DNA of 64,000 bases from Muribaculaceae bacterium (GTDB lineage: Bacteria; Bacteroidota; Bacteroidia; Bacteroidales; Muribaculaceae): NCBI GenBank assembly GCA_910573745.1, contig CAJSYI010000011.1:16315-80314 (forward strand), given 5' to 3'. A program made the position numbers and the translations under genes. Of the stretch, positions 17,943-27,458 are shown piece by piece. Below the pieces are notes generated by a model, which was not told where the DNA came from, searched no databases, and worked only from the letters and a program-made list of their open reading frames with translations. Within the stretch, counting starts at the first letter, position 1. The number at the start of each line of letters is the position of its first letter.

Positions 17943-18725
17943 TCAGACAAACCTGTCGCCCATTGCCTCCTTGATGTACTCGAAAGAAGTTAGGATGATC
18001 GGCTCGTCGCCACTGATGCATATCGTATGCTCGAAATGGGCAGACGGCTTGCGGTCGCGCGTCCGGCAAGTCCATCCGTCGTTGCCGATCGTGATGTTCT
18101 TGCTTCCCATATTGATCATAGGCTCCACCGCTATGCACATGCCGTCGCGAAGCACCGGCCCGATTCCCCTGCGCCCGAAATTGGGAACTTCAGGAGACTC
18201 GTGCATCGACTTCCCGATGCCATGGCCGCACATTTCACGCACCACACTGTAGCCGCGACGCTCACAGTAGGTCTGCACCGCATTGCTGATGTCGCCGACA
18301 CGCTTGCCGGCACATGCAGCCGCAATGCCTTTGTAAAGCGACTCCTTAGTGGTGGTCAGCAGCTTCATCACCGCCTCGTCCACTTCCCCCACAGGGAAAG
18401 TGTAGCAGCTGTCGCCATTGTAGCCGTCAAGCTCCACAACGAGGTCTGTGCCTACTATGTCTCCGTCCTCAAGAACGTAGTCCGAAGGAAAACCATGGAC
18501 CACGACCTCATTGACCTCGATGCACAGCGTACCTGGAAAGCCTTGGTATCCGAGACACGAAGGGCGTCCGCCGTTGTCAAGGACGAATTCCCTCGCTATC
18601 GCGTCAAGCTTACGGGTCGTGATGCCTGGCTTCACCCACCGCGCCACTTCACCGAGCGTGCGCGCCGTCAGGTCGCCTGCGGCACGCATCTTCTCGATTT
18701 CTTCTGCAGTTTTGAGATATATCAT
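17943..18725 (-). CDS. map: Type I methionine aminopeptidase
   Basis: 260 residues. Removes the N-terminal Met from nascent proteins. Metal-ligand motifs are present: ELDGYNGDSC (two Asp), GHGIGKSMHE (His), AVEPM (Glu) and the final Glu in SAHFEHTICI. Lies between secY and infA, a common arrangement. The gaps are 67 bases on the secY side and 75 on the infA side, with no obvious promoter. Confidence 0.97.
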   Translation of the reverse strand: MIYLKTAEEIEKMRAAGDLTARTLGEVARWVKPGITTRKLDAIAREFVLDNGGRPSCLGYQGFPGTLCIEVNEVVVHGFPSDYVLEDGDIVGTDLVVELDGYNGDSCYTFPVGEVDEAVMKLLTTTKESLYKGIAAACAGKRVGDISNAVQTYCERRGYSVVREMCGHGIGKSMHESPEVPNFGRRGIGPVLRDGMCIAVEPMINMGSKNITIGNDGWTCRTRDRKPSAHFEHTICISGDEPIILTSFEYIKEAMGDRFV

Positions 18726-18792
18726 TTCTGAGAACTCCCGGTTGCTTGATTTCCTATTCCTGAATCTGTAAGACTATTTAGGGAAACACTCA

Positions 18793-20130
18793 TCAGAATG
18801 CCGAGCTGCCTGTGGTGCGACCCTTGATGCGCCCGTCTTTCATAAGGCCGTCATACTTGCGCATAAGCAAGTGGCCTTCAATGATGCGGAGCGTATCCAA
18901 AACCACTCCCACGAGAATCAAGAGAGAAGTCCCGCCGAAGAACTGCGCGAAGTTGCGGTTGAGGCCGCACACATAAGCAATCGCCGGAAGGATGGCCACG
19001 ATTCCGAGGAATATGGAGCCGGGGAGAGTGATTCTCGACATGATGGAGTCCAGATATTCCACGGTCGGTTTGCCTGGCTTGATGCCGGGGATGAAGCCGT
19101 TGTTGCGCTTCATCTCTTCTGCCATCTGCGCAGGGCGCACCGTGATTGCCGTATAGAAATACGTGAACGCCACAATCATTAAGAAGTAGATGAGATTGTA
19201 CCAGAAGCCGTACATGTCTGTCAAAGCCCCGAAAAATCCCGTCTGGCTCGTGCTGAACCCGACAAGAGTGATGGGGATGAACATAATGGCCTGGGCAAAT
19301 ATGATGGGCATCACGCCGGCCGCATTCACCTTCAGGGGAATGTACTGGCGGGCACCGCCATACTGCTTGTTGCCCACAATCTTCTTTGCATACTGCACGG
19401 GAACCTTGCGTGTGCCTTGCACGAGCAGAACCGCGCCGGCTATAACCGCAAGAAGGATGACAATCTCAAGAAGGAAGATGACAAGGCCGCCACCGGCGGA
19501 GTTCATCAGACGTCCCGTGAATTCCTGAATGAATGCTTCAGGCAGACGCGCGATGATGCCGATAAGGATGATGAACGATATGCCGTTGCCCACGCCCTTC
19601 TGATCGATGCGCTCGCCGAGCCACATGATGAACATGGAGCCTGCGGCAAGAACGATGGTCATGAAAGCAATCGTGAAGAAGCCCAACTCCACATGGCCGC
19701 CGGCAGCCTGAACCTGATACTGGAGGTTCATAAGATATGCCGGGCCCTGGAGCAGCAGAATCAGCACCGTCAGATAACGCGTGTACTGATTCATCTTCAT
19801 CCGTCCGCTCTCACCCTCGCGCTGCATCTTCTGGAAAGAAGGAAGCACCATGCCCAAAAGCTGTATCACGATCGAGGCCGTGATGTAAGGCATGATACCC
19901 AACGCGAAAATCGAGGCCTGCGAGAAAGCGCCGCCCGAGAACATGTCGAGAAGCTGCATCAAGCCGTCGGATGTGAAGTTCTTCAATGCCATGAGTTCAT
20001 CCGGATTGATTCCGGGGAGCACCACATAGCACCCGAAGCGGTAGATGATCACAAGCAGCAGCGTTATGCCTATGCGCTTGCGAAGATCCTCCACGCTCCA
20101 GATATTCTTGATTGTCTGTGTAAATCCCAT
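18793..20130 (-). CDS. secY: Preprotein translocase subunit SecY
   Basis: 445 residues, ten predicted membrane helices. It forms the channel of the Sec translocon. The N-terminus RKRIGITLLLVIIYRFGCYV and the plug/lateral-gate region (MQLLDMFSGGAFSQASIFALG) are recognisable, as is a C-terminal MRKYDGLMKDGRIKGR-like tail. It lies 8 bases after rplO at the end of the spc gene order. Confidence 0.98.
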   Translation of the reverse strand: MGFTQTIKNIWSVEDLRKRIGITLLLVIIYRFGCYVVLPGINPDELMALKNFTSDGLMQLLDMFSGGAFSQASIFALGIMPYITASIVIQLLGMVLPSFQKMQREGESGRMKMNQYTRYLTVLILLLQGPAYLMNLQYQVQAAGGHVELGFFTIAFMTIVLAAGSMFIMWLGERIDQKGVGNGISFIILIGIIARLPEAFIQEFTGRLMNSAGGGLVIFLLEIVILLAVIAGAVLLVQGTRKVPVQYAKKIVGNKQYGGARQYIPLKVNAAGVMPIIFAQAIMFIPITLVGFSTSQTGFFGALTDMYGFWYNLIYFLMIVAFTYFYTAITVRPAQMAEEMKRNNGFIPGIKPGKPTVEYLDSIMSRITLPGSIFLGIVAILPAIAYVCGLNRNFAQFFGGTSLLILVGVVLDTLRIIEGHLLMRKYDGLMKDGRIKGRTTGSSAF

Positions 20131-20138
20131 TGTTCAAG

Positions 20139-20585
20139 TTATTTTTTTGTGACTGTTCCGCCGGCTGCGGTGATTGCTTCCTCGGCCTTCTTCGAGAAGC
20201 CATGGGCCTCTACCTCAATGGCACGTGTTACTGCGCCATTGCCGAGAATCTTCACCAACGCCTTTTTCGAAACAAGTCCGGCTGCACGCATGTCGTCAAC
20301 CGTGATTTTCGACAGACCTTTAGCCTCGGCGAGAGCCTCGATGGCATCCAGGTTGACTGCCTTGTATTCCACGCGGTTGATATTGTTGAAACCGAACTTC
20401 GGCACACGGCGCTGAAGCGGCATCTGACCGCCCTCGAAGCCGATCTTGCGCTTGTAGCCCGAACGAGACTTCGCGCCCTTGTGTCCACGCGTAGACGTGC
20501 CGCCGTAGCCCGAACCCGGACCGCGGCCTATTCTCTTGTTCTTCTTGTTGCTGCCTACAGCAGGCAGGAGATTATGTAGTTTCAT
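20139..20585 (-). CDS. rplO: 50S ribosomal protein L15
   Basis: 148 residues. Gly/Arg-rich N-terminal extension (KRIGRGPGSGYGGTSTRGHKG) followed by the L15 globular domain with EGGQMPLQRRVPKFGF. It is 90 bases after rpmD; that gap contains a hairpin. Confidence 0.98.
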   Translation of the reverse strand: MKLHNLLPAVGSNKKNKRIGRGPGSGYGGTSTRGHKGAKSRSGYKRKIGFEGGQMPLQRRVPKFGFNNINRVEYKAVNLDAIEALAEAKGLSKITVDDMRAAGLVSKKALVKILGNGAVTRAIEVEAHGFSKKAEEAITAAGGTVTKK

Positions 20586-20629
20586 CTTTTTTTGCTGTTT
20601 TTTCTTTGTTCTTGTGTCCTTGTCCCCCC

Positions 20630-20665
20630 ATTCCCGGTTCAGGCCCAGAAGCCACGCCGGGATGC
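20630..20665 (-). promoter_or_regulatory. Hairpin in the rpmD-rplO gap
   Basis: CATTCCCGG (20630-20638) pairs with CCGGGATG (20658-20665) with one bulge and a 19-nt loop, in one of the longer intercistronic gaps. No T-tract follows directly, so processing or control is more likely than termination. Confidence 0.35.
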
Positions 20666-20675
20666 GGAATCAGTC

Positions 20676-20858
20676 TCACTTCACTTCGGTCACTTCTACA
20701 AGATGATGCACAGCTTTCACCATGCCGCGAATCGAAGGATTGTCCTCATGCATCACGGTACGGTTCATCTTTCTCAGGCCGAGGGCATCAAGCGTGCGTT
20801 TCTGAACGGCAGGGCAGTTGATGCGGCTTTTGATCTGTTTGATTGCAAGTTTAGCCAT
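20676..20858 (-). CDS. rpmD: 50S ribosomal protein L30
   Basis: 60 residues (MAKLAIKQIKSRINCPAVQK start; TLDALGLRKMNRTV core), a normal bacterial L30. It lies 11 bases after rpsE. Confidence 0.97.
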   Translation of the reverse strand: MAKLAIKQIKSRINCPAVQKRTLDALGLRKMNRTVMHEDNPSIRGMVKAVHHLVEVTEVK

Positions 20859-20869
20859 TTCTATTCTAA

Positions 20870-21391
20870 TTATTTGCCGTTAAACACTTTTTCCACGGAA
20901 ATGCCACGGTTCTGGGCCACCTGCGCCGGGCTGCGCATCTCGTCGAGAGCAGCGATTGTCGCCTTGACGAGATTGTGCGGGTTGGACGAGCCTTTCGACT
21001 TGGCAAGCACGTCGGTGATGCCCACGCTCTCAAGCACGGCACGCATTGCGCCGCCGGCCTTCACTCCCGTACCTTCAGAAGCCGGCTTGAGAAGCACACG
21101 TGCGCCTCCGAACTTGGCTTCCTGCTCGTGGGGGATGGTGCCCTTGTGCACGGGAACGCGGATGAGGTTCTTCTTGGCGCTCTCCACGCCTTTGGCGATG
21201 GCAGCCTGCACCTCGTTGGCTTTGCCGAGACCCCAGCCTACAACGCCGTCCTCATTGCCCACGACCACTATGGCCGCGAAACTGAACGCACGTCCGCCCT
21301 TAGTAACCTTGGTTACGCGGTTGATGGCCACAAGACGGTCTTTCAATTCAAGATCATTCGTCGATTTTACTCTGTTGTTTCTTTTTGCCAT
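20870..21391 (-). CDS. rpsE: 30S ribosomal protein S5
   Basis: 173 residues with the double-stranded RNA-binding fold: [19 protein letters not shown] and [18 protein letters not shown] near the N-terminus, and [17 protein letters not shown] further on. It shapes decoding accuracy; the site of spectinomycin-resistance changes is in this N-terminal loop. Eight bases after rplR. Confidence 0.98.
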   Translation of the reverse strand: MAKRNNRVKSTNDLELKDRLVAINRVTKVTKGGRAFSFAAIVVVGNEDGVVGWGLGKANEVQAAIAKGVESAKKNLIRVPVHKGTIPHEQEAKFGGARVLLKPASEGTGVKAGGAMRAVLESVGITDVLAKSKGSSNPHNLVKATIAALDEMRSPAQVAQNRGISVEKVFNGK

Positions 21392-21399
21392 GATTCCTC

Positions 21400-21741
21400 T
21401 TAAAATTTAAGACCGGCCTTGCGGGCTGCATCGGCCAATGATTTTACTCTACCGTGGAAAAGATAGCCGTTACGGTCGAACACCACTTCGGTGATGCCCA
21501 TTTCCATGGCTTTCTTGGCGATTGCCTCGCCCACCTTCGCGCTCTGTTCCGTCTTGTTGCCGGCTTCGATGCCTTTCGAGTTGGCTGAGCAGAGGGTGTT
21601 GCCTGCGAGATCGTCAATCACTTGTACGTAAATCCCCTTGTTGGAGCGGAAGACGCTCATTCTGGGACGCTGGGGCGTACCGGAGATTTTACCGCGTATG
21701 CGGGTTTTGATTTTATTTCTTCTTGCTATCTTGGATACCAT
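21400..21741 (-). CDS. rplR: 50S ribosomal protein L18
   Basis: 113 residues, binds 5S rRNA. The motif [19 protein letters not shown] and the C-terminal [20 protein letters not shown] are typical of L18. Nineteen bases after rplF. Confidence 0.98.
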   Translation of the reverse strand: MVSKIARRNKIKTRIRGKISGTPQRPRMSVFRSNKGIYVQVIDDLAGNTLCSANSKGIEAGNKTEQSAKVGEAIAKKAMEMGITEVVFDRNGYLFHGRVKSLADAARKAGLKF

Positions 21742-21760
21742 GATTTGCCTTCTGATTTAA

Positions 21761-22315
21761 TTATTTAGCATTAGCCGACTTGCCGGACTTGCGGCGGATA
21801 ACCTCGCCGACAAACTTGATGCCCTTGCCCTTGTACGGTTCAGGCTTGCGGAGCGAACGTATCTTGGCGCACACCTGCCCGAGAAGCTGCTTGTCGAAGC
21901 TCTCGAGGATGATGAGCGGGTTCTTGTTGCGCTCGGACTTGGCCTCCACCTTTACTTCCTTGGGGAGCTTGATGTAGATAGCGTGCGAATAACCCAGCGA
22001 GAGTTCCAGCACCTGGCCTGTCGAAGCGGCACGGTAGCCCACGCCGACGAGTTCCATCTCCTTCTTGTAGCCTTCGGAGACGCCGACAACCATATTGTTG
22101 ATCAGCGCGCGGTAAAGACCGTGAAGGGCACGGTGCTCGCGCTCGTCGTCAGGACGGGTTACTTCAACGTGCCCGTCCACGACATTTACCTCGATGTCGG
22201 GGTTGATTTCCTGTGAAAGTTCGCCTTTAGGACCCTTGACTGTTACAACATGGTCCTTAACCTGTACCGTAACGCCGGCAGGTATCATGATGGGTGCTTT
22301 ACCTATTCTTGACAT
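21761..22315 (-). CDS. rplF: 50S ribosomal protein L6
   Basis: 184 residues, two L6 repeats. N-terminal MSRIGKAPIMIPAGVTV, a central VGYRAASTGQVLELSLGYSH and the signature PEPYKGKGIKFVGEVIRRK near 155-175. Twenty-two bases after rpsH. Confidence 0.98.
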   Translation of the reverse strand: MSRIGKAPIMIPAGVTVQVKDHVVTVKGPKGELSQEINPDIEVNVVDGHVEVTRPDDEREHRALHGLYRALINNMVVGVSEGYKKEMELVGVGYRAASTGQVLELSLGYSHAIYIKLPKEVKVEAKSERNKNPLIILESFDKQLLGQVCAKIRSLRKPEPYKGKGIKFVGEVIRRKSGKSANAK

Positions 22316-22337
22316 AATAAATACCTCCTGCCTTTGA

Positions 22338-22736
22338 TTAATAAACGTAGCACAATACTTCGCCGCCGATCTTCTGCTCTTTGGCTTCCTTGTTGGTCAT
22401 CACGCCCTTGGATGTGGAAAGGATCGCGATGCCAAGACCGTTGAGCACACGCGGCATGTCCTTGTAGCCGGTGTACTGGCGGAGTCCCGGACGCGACACG
22501 CGATGCAGGTTCTTGATGGCGTTGACCCTGTCGATCGGGTCATACTTGAGGGCGATCTTGATGACGCCCTGAGGAGTCTCTCCTTCCTCAAACTTGTAGT
22601 TGAGGATGTAGCCCTGGTCAAACAGGATTTTGGTGATCTCCTTCTTAATTTTCGACGCTGGACATTCCACCACGCGGTGTCCCGCACGGATGGCATTCCT
22701 CAATCTGGTCAAATAATCTGCTATTGGATCAGTCAT
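22338..22736 (-). CDS. rpsH: 30S ribosomal protein S8
   Basis: 132 residues: starts MTDPIADYLTRLRNA and ends with the conserved LSTSKGVMTNKEA region and GGEVLCYVY. In E. coli S8 represses the spc operon. Here it is the first gene after the threonine-aldolase-like insertion and has its own consensus promoter about 115 bases upstream, so it probably opens a separate transcription unit running to rplQ. Confidence 0.98.
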   Translation of the reverse strand: MTDPIADYLTRLRNAIRAGHRVVECPASKIKKEITKILFDQGYILNYKFEEGETPQGVIKIALKYDPIDRVNAIKNLHRVSRPGLRQYTGYKDMPRVLNGLGIAILSTSKGVMTNKEAKEQKIGGEVLCYVY

Positions 22737-22848
22737 TGTTTTGTTGTTTAAATTGATTCAGATGTCTGAACAATATTTAATACTCACGATATGTCTTTTT
22801 CTGACCGCAATCCGCCGTTTCCGGCTTCTTCCGGCCAAAAATTACGCG

Positions 22849-22878
22849 CAAAGTTAGCAATTCCGCGCCGTATGGCAA
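22849..22878 (-). promoter_or_regulatory. Internal promoter driving rpsH and the downstream genes
   Basis: On the minus strand: TTG (22876-22878), 19 bases, TAACTTTG (22849-22856), a match to the Bacteroidetes consensus. The expected start is near 22842, giving a leader of about 105 nt before rpsH. It lies between the threonine-aldolase-like gene and rpsH. Confidence 0.8.
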
Positions 22879-22933
22879 TGCGCAGTGCCTGCCATACACG
22901 CACTTTTAATAAAATTTAACGGTCAATCCCCGT

Positions 22934-23971
22934 TTATGAACACCCCCGCAACGAATCGAGAAGGCTATCCACATCAGCCTCCGACGTAGACCAGTCAGTA
23001 ACGAACCTGACCGCAGTCTCCTTCTGCCCACGCACGCCCCAGACAGAGAACTCCGCCTTGCACGCAAGTTTGTCCATCACTTCATTAGGCAAGATGATGA
23101 ACTGCTGGTTGGTCGGCGAATCTACGCAAAGCCTGTAGCCGTTGCTGACAAAGCCTTCTTTAAGCTTTATGGCCATCCTGACGGCATGCTCCCCTATCTC
23201 TTTGTAAAGGCCTCCGGAAAAAAGCGTCTCGAACTGCACTCCAAGCAGACGGCCCTTGGCCAGCAATGCCCCATGTCTCTTCACCAAGGTGAAAAAATGG
23301 GGAAGCAGCTCCGGAACACGCACTACAACCGCTTCTCCGAAAAGCGTGCCGGCTTTCGTCCCACCGATATAGAACACGTCGCAGATGCGCGCTATGTCTT
23401 TCAACGAAACGTCGGTGCCGTCCGCAGCCAATCCGTAGACCAGCCTTGCCCCGTCCATAAAAAGAGGCATCCCGAGCCTGCGGCATTCACTGCCCAACGC
23501 CTCAAGCTCGTCCAAACCATAAAGCGTGCCGACCTCGGTGGGATGGGAAATGTAGACCATACCGGGAAACACGCAATGTTCATAAGTCGCATCGGCATAA
23601 AACCTCTCCACGCAATCCTTCAGGGCAGAAGCCCGAATCTTACCGTCGCCGGAAGGAAGCGCAAGCACCTTGTGCCCTGAAGCCTCAATGGCACCCGCCT
23701 CATGCACGTTGATATGACCTGTCTCGGCGCACACCACTCCCTGATGCGGATGCAAGAGCGCATCAATCACGCAGGCATTGGTCTGAGTGCCGCCGACAAG
23801 GAAGCAGACCCTACCCTCAGGAATCCCGCATTCCTCAAGAATCAGCCGCTCTGCCCTGCGGCAATGGTCATCAAGACCGTAACCCGGAGACGCCTCCATG
23901 TTGGTCCTGACAATGCCCTCCAAGACACTCGGATGCGCCCCGCGGATATAATCACATTCGAAATGAAGCAT
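22934..23971 (-). CDS. Threonine aldolase / beta-eliminating lyase family PLP enzyme inserted in the spc operon
   Basis: 345 residues of the fold-type I aldolase family that splits L-threonine or allo-threonine to glycine and acetaldehyde. The PLP-binding lysine is Lys206 (YIGGTKAGTLFGEA), the ring-stacking residue lies in GGTQTNACVI with His86 (TGHINVHEAG), and Asp173 (FMDGARL) holds the pyridine nitrogen. Related family members act on other beta-hydroxy amino acids, so the substrate is not certain. It sits on the same strand between rpsN and rpsH, where a ribosomal operon is normally continuous. An intrinsic terminator lies about 15 bases before its start and a promoter lies after its stop; no promoter of its own was seen, so expression may depend on read-through. 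Confidence 0.9.
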   Translation of the reverse strand: MLHFECDYIRGAHPSVLEGIVRTNMEASPGYGLDDHCRRAERLILEECGIPEGRVCFLVGGTQTNACVIDALLHPHQGVVCAETGHINVHEAGAIEASGHKVLALPSGDGKIRASALKDCVERFYADATYEHCVFPGMVYISHPTEVGTLYGLDELEALGSECRRLGMPLFMDGARLVYGLAADGTDVSLKDIARICDVFYIGGTKAGTLFGEAVVVRVPELLPHFFTLVKRHGALLAKGRLLGVQFETLFSGGLYKEIGEHAVRMAIKLKEGFVSNGYRLCVDSPTNQQFIILPNEVMDKLACKAEFSVWGVRGQKETAVRFVTDWSTSEADVDSLLDSLRGCS

Positions 23972-23985
23972 AATCTATATCGTAT

Positions 23986-24021
23986 AAAAAAGGGGACTCC
24001 GGCCGAAATGCCCGGAATCCC
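23986..24021 (-). terminator. Intrinsic terminator between rpsN and the aldolase-like gene
   Basis: On the minus strand GGGATTCCGG (24012-24021) pairs with CCGGAGTCCC (23993-24002), one G-U pair and a 9-nt loop, followed by CTTTTTT (23986-23992). It would end the rpsL-rpsN transcript. A small 8-bp hairpin (TATGCCTT/AAGGCATA, 24041-24058) lies just before it. Confidence 0.82.
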
Positions 24022-24072
24022 ATCTTATGTCAGTTTCACCTATGCCTTGAAAGGCATATCGTCGGTCATCAC

Positions 24073-24375
24073 TTACCAGCTTGCCTTCTTCACGCCGGGA
24101 ATCAGACCTGCGGAAGCCATCTCACGGAACTGTATACGCGAGATGCCGAATTGGCGCATATAGCCTTTCGGACGGCCAGTGATTTCGCAACGGTTGTGCA
24201 GACGCACGCGCGAAGCGTTCTTGGGAAGCTTCTGGAGCTTCGCAAGAGCCTCATAGTCGATGTTGCCTTCAGCGTCGGCGAGGGCGGCTTTCTTCAGAGC
24301 GGCCTTCCGTTCGGCATACTTAGCCACCATTTTCTGGCGCTTCACTTCGCGCGCCTTCATTGATTCTTTTGCCAT
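24073..24375 (-). CDS. rpsN: 30S ribosomal protein S14, zinc-independent form
   Basis: 100 residues, the long S14 form lacking the CxxC pairs (a single Cys in [16 protein letters not shown]). C-terminal [23 protein letters not shown] is diagnostic. Nine bases after rplE, and the last ribosomal gene before the interruption of the spc order. Confidence 0.98.
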   Translation of the reverse strand: MAKESMKAREVKRQKMVAKYAERKAALKKAALADAEGNIDYEALAKLQKLPKNASRVRLHNRCEITGRPKGYMRQFGISRIQFREMASAGLIPGVKKASW

Positions 24376-24384
24376 GATGAGGTA

Positions 24385-24924
24385 TTATTTCTTAAACGGT
24401 AAGCCAAACTTCTTAAGCAGCGCGAAGCCCTCTTCGTCGGTCTTTGCGGAGGTTACGAACGTGATGTTCATACCCTGAAGCTTGGGGACACTGTCGATGT
24501 TGATCTCAGGGAAGATGATCTGCTCAGTGATGCCGAGCGTGTAGTTGCCGCGTCCGTCGAGCTTGGAGTCGATACCCTTGAAGTCGCGGATACGGGGCAG
24601 GGCCACGCGCACCAGACGCTCCAGGAATTCATACATCCTGTCCTTGCGGAGGGTTACCATCACGCCTACAGGCATCTTCTTACGCAGCTTGAAAGCCGCG
24701 ATGTCCTTCTTTGAAAGGGTAGCCACAGCCTTCTGGCCTGTGATGGCAGTGATCTCGTTGATTGCGGTCTCGATAAGCTTCTTGTCCTGCGTAGCCGCGC
24801 CAAGACCCTGGTTTATCACAATCTTCTCGAGCTTAGGCACCTGCATCACGGTAGTGTAGCCGAATTCCTTCGTCAGCTCGGGAACGATTCTCTCTTTGTA
24901 TTCTTTGCTCAGTGTAGTGCTCAT
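24385..24924 (-). CDS. rplE: 50S ribosomal protein L5
   Basis: 179 residues; binds 5S rRNA and forms a bridge to the 30S subunit. [21 protein letters not shown]-like residues ([16 protein letters not shown]) and [13 protein letters not shown] are visible. The start codon overlaps the rplX stop (TAATG). Confidence 0.98.
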   Translation of the reverse strand: MSTTLSKEYKERIVPELTKEFGYTTVMQVPKLEKIVINQGLGAATQDKKLIETAINEITAITGQKAVATLSKKDIAAFKLRKKMPVGVMVTLRKDRMYEFLERLVRVALPRIRDFKGIDSKLDGRGNYTLGITEQIIFPEINIDSVPKLQGMNITFVTSAKTDEEGFALLKKFGLPFKK

Positions 24925-25244
24925 TACTTAATCTCCTCTCCAGATTTTTTGGAATAACGAACTAATTTCCCGTTTTCGCTGCGACGGCGGCCTATGCGCG
25001 TGCCTTTGCCCGACTTCGGGTCTACCACATTGAGGTTGGAGATGTGCACAGGGGCCTCAATCTTGATGATGCCTCCCTGAGGGTATTTGGCACTGGGCTT
25101 GGTGCTCTTGGAGACGATGTTGATTCCCTCGACGACGGCGCGGTTCTTCTTCACCAGCACCTCGAGGACTCTTCCGGTCTTGCCTTTGTCGTCGCCGGCA
25201 TTGACATAAACCGTGTCGCCCTTCTTTATATGCAATTTTGCCAT
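24924..25244 (-). CDS. rplX: 50S ribosomal protein L24
   Basis: 106 residues with the KOW motif [20 protein letters not shown] near the N-terminus and a basic C-terminal half (KGTRIGRRR). An early 23S rRNA assembly protein. One base overlaps with rplE. Confidence 0.98.
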   Translation of the reverse strand: MAKLHIKKGDTVYVNAGDDKGKTGRVLEVLVKKNRAVVEGINIVSKSTKPSAKYPQGGIIKIEAPVHISNLNVVDPKSGKGTRIGRRRSENGKLVRYSKKSGEEIK

Positions 25245-25264
25245 AAGAATGTTCTTGTTAAGAG

Positions 25265-25630
25265 TTAAAGTACTTCAGGTGCCAGCGACACGATTTTCAT
25301 GTTGGTGGCACGAAGCTCACGGGCCACGGGGCCGAAGATACGCGTGCCACGGATTTCACCCGCGTTGTTCAAGAGCACGCAGGCATTGTCGTCGAAACGG
25401 ATATAGCTTCCGTCGGCACGGCGGATTTCCTTTTTCGTGCGCACCACCACTGCCTTAGAGACTGTGCCTTTCTTCACGTCAGACGAAGGGATGGTGTTCT
25501 TCACCGTTACCACGATGATGTCGCCTACAGAGGCGTAGCGACGGCCGGTACCGCCAAGTACATGGATACAGAGTGCTTCCTTAGCGCCGCTGTTGTCCGC
25601 TACTGTGAGTCTTGATTCGGTCTGTATCAT
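25265..25630 (-). CDS. rplN: 50S ribosomal protein L14
   Basis: 121 residues beginning [20 protein letters not shown], with [14 protein letters not shown] and [13 protein letters not shown]. Normal length and highly conserved. Two bases separate it from rpsQ. Confidence 0.98.
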   Translation of the reverse strand: MIQTESRLTVADNSGAKEALCIHVLGGTGRRYASVGDIIVVTVKNTIPSSDVKKGTVSKAVVVRTKKEIRRADGSYIRFDDNACVLLNNAGEIRGTRIFGPVARELRATNMKIVSLAPEVL

Positions 25631-25632
25631 AG

Positions 25633-25893
25633 TTACTTAACTTTTTCGATTATTTCTACCAGTCTCCATCTCTTGGTCTTGCTCAAAGGACGCGTCTCCA
25701 TCAGGCGCACTGTGTCGCCGATCGAGCACTCGTTCTTCTCATCGTGGGCATGGTACTTCTTGGTCTTATTGACAAACTTGCCGTAGATAGGGTGCTTCTC
25801 CTTCCATTTGATTTCGACCGTGATGGTCTTGTCGCATTTGTTGCTCGAAACAACCCCGATTCTTTCTTTTCTTAAATGTCTTGTCTGTTCCAT
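25633..25893 (-). CDS. rpsQ: 30S ribosomal protein S17
   Basis: 86 residues, OB fold with [33 protein letters not shown] and [15 protein letters not shown]. Lies between rpmC and rplN. Confidence 0.98.
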   Translation of the reverse strand: MEQTRHLRKERIGVVSSNKCDKTITVEIKWKEKHPIYGKFVNKTKKYHAHDEKNECSIGDTVRLMETRPLSKTKRWRLVEIIEKVK

Positions 25894-25912
25894 TTTTCAA
25901 ATACTTCTGGGA

Positions 25913-26134
25913 TTATTCTTTGACTTCGGAAGCTGCCGCCTCGGCGGCAATTTCCTTCTGACGCAACACGGTCTTCATAACGGCAATCTCACGGCGAGAC
26001 TTGGTGATCTTCGCCGGATTGTCGATGGGAGATATCGCGTGCGTTACTTTCAATTCACGATAAGCCTTCTCGGCGACCACAATCTGGTCGCGCAGCTCCT
26101 GAATGCTTAATTCCTTGATTTCTTCCTTCTTCAT
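25913..26134 (-). CDS. rpmC: 50S ribosomal protein L29
   Basis: 73 residues, two-helix protein: IKELSIQELRDQIVVAEKAY and DNPAKITKSRREIAVMKTVLR, with a short acidic tail. L29 lies at the peptide exit and helps bind trigger factor and SRP. Confidence 0.96.
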   Translation of the reverse strand: MKKEEIKELSIQELRDQIVVAEKAYRELKVTHAISPIDNPAKITKSRREIAVMKTVLRQKEIAAEAAASEVKE

Positions 26135-26166
26135 TTTTTTATTGTTCTATTCGTTGTGCATCGACC

Positions 26167-26196
26167 GCACCCGACCCTGTTTTAAGGGCCGGGTGC
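26167..26196 (-). promoter_or_regulatory. Stable hairpin in the rplP-rpmC gap
   Basis: GCACCCGACCCT (26167-26178) pairs with AGGGCCGGGTGC (26185-26196), 11 of 12 positions paired around a 6-nt loop, in a 93-base intercistronic gap. No T-tract on the transcribed strand. Candidate for processing or a protein-binding site. Confidence 0.45.
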
Positions 26197-26227
26197 CCTG
26201 TCTATGCGTTTACATCAGTGTGACGGA

Positions 26228-26659
26228 TCACACGTTCTGCGAGGGGTCATAGTCGCGGCGTACCACGAACTTCGTTATTACCGGAAGCTTCTGGGCAGCC
26301 AGACGGAGTGCCTCCTTGGCGATGTCGTATGATACACCTTCCACTTCTATGAGGATGCGTCCGGGGGTGACAGGCGCCACGAACCCTTCGGGGTTACCTT
26401 TACCTTTACCCATTCGCACCTCGGCAGGCTTCTTGGTGATCGGTTTGTCCGGGAAAATGCGGATCCATATCTGACCCTGACGCTGCATATAGCGTGTAAC
26501 GGCGATACGTGCGGCCTCAATCTGGCGGCCCGTGATCCACTTCGATTCCAACGTCTTGATGCCAAACGAGCCGAAGGCAAGCTGATGGCCACGCTGTGCC
26601 TCACCTTTCATGCGGCCCTTTTGAGAGCGGCGGAATTTCGTTCTTTTCGGTTGTAACAT
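26228..26659 (-). CDS. rplP: 50S ribosomal protein L16
   Basis: 143 residues: [15 protein letters not shown] at the start, [20 protein letters not shown], and [15 protein letters not shown] near 83-97. Near the peptidyl transferase centre. Fifty-seven bases after rpsC. Confidence 0.98.
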   Translation of the reverse strand: MLQPKRTKFRRSQKGRMKGEAQRGHQLAFGSFGIKTLESKWITGRQIEAARIAVTRYMQRQGQIWIRIFPDKPITKKPAEVRMGKGKGNPEGFVAPVTPGRILIEVEGVSYDIAKEALRLAAQKLPVITKFVVRRDYDPSQNV

Positions 26660-26716
26660 TTTATCTCTTGGATGTTAGAGTCTGTTGATTTGTTGTAGTT
26701 ATCTCTGACGCAAGCC

Positions 26717-27448
26717 TCAACGGTTGCTGTTGCGCTTGCCGCGGAAGCCACCCTTACGCTCGCGCTCGCGGCGGCCGCCCGGCTCCTTTACACCGATGGC
26801 ATAGGAAGGCGTGAGTTCCTTCTTGCCATAGATCTCGCCACGGCAGATCCATACCTTGATGCCAAGCACACCAACCTTGGTGTGAGCCTCGACAAGAGCA
26901 TAGTCGATGTCGGCACGCAGCGTGTGAAGCGGAGTGCGGCCTTCCTTGAACATCTCTGAACGCGCGATTTCCGCACCGTTGAGACGTCCGCTGACCTGCA
27001 CCTTTATGCCTTCGGCACCCATGCGCATCGTGGAGGCAATGGCCATCTTCACCGCACGGCGGTAGGCCATCTTACCCTCGATCTGGCGAGCCAGGTTGGA
27101 AGCCACTATCTCGGCATCAAGCTCAGGACGCTTGATTTCGTAGATGTTGATCTGGACATCCTTGTCGGTAAGCTTCTTGAGCTCTTCCTTGAGGGTGTCC
27201 ACTTCCTGGCCACCTTTGCCGATGATCACGCCCGGACGGGAAGTGCATATGGTGACGGTAACCATCTTCAGAGTGCGCTCGATGATGATTCTCGACACGC
27301 TGGCTTTGGCAAGACGCGTGCGGAGGTACTTACGGATCTTTGAGTCCTCTAGGAGGGTCTCGCCGTATTTCTTTCCGCCGTACCAGTTTGAATCCCAGCC
27401 ACGGATTACGCCGAGGCGGTTGCTAATCGGATTTACTTTCTGTCCCAT
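26717..27448 (-). CDS. rpsC: 30S ribosomal protein S3
   Basis: 243 residues with the KH domain ([20 protein letters not shown] near 72-91) and the C-terminal S3 domain ([28 protein letters not shown]). It ends in an Arg/Gly-rich tail ([17 protein letters not shown]). Part of the mRNA entry channel. Confidence 0.98.
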   Translation of the reverse strand: MGQKVNPISNRLGVIRGWDSNWYGGKKYGETLLEDSKIRKYLRTRLAKASVSRIIIERTLKMVTVTICTSRPGVIIGKGGQEVDTLKEELKKLTDKDVQINIYEIKRPELDAEIVASNLARQIEGKMAYRRAVKMAIASTMRMGAEGIKVQVSGRLNGAEIARSEMFKEGRTPLHTLRADIDYALVEAHTKVGVLGIKVWICRGEIYGKKELTPSYAIGVKEPGGRRERERKGGFRGKRNSNR

Positions 27449-27458
27449 CTTGCCTGAT

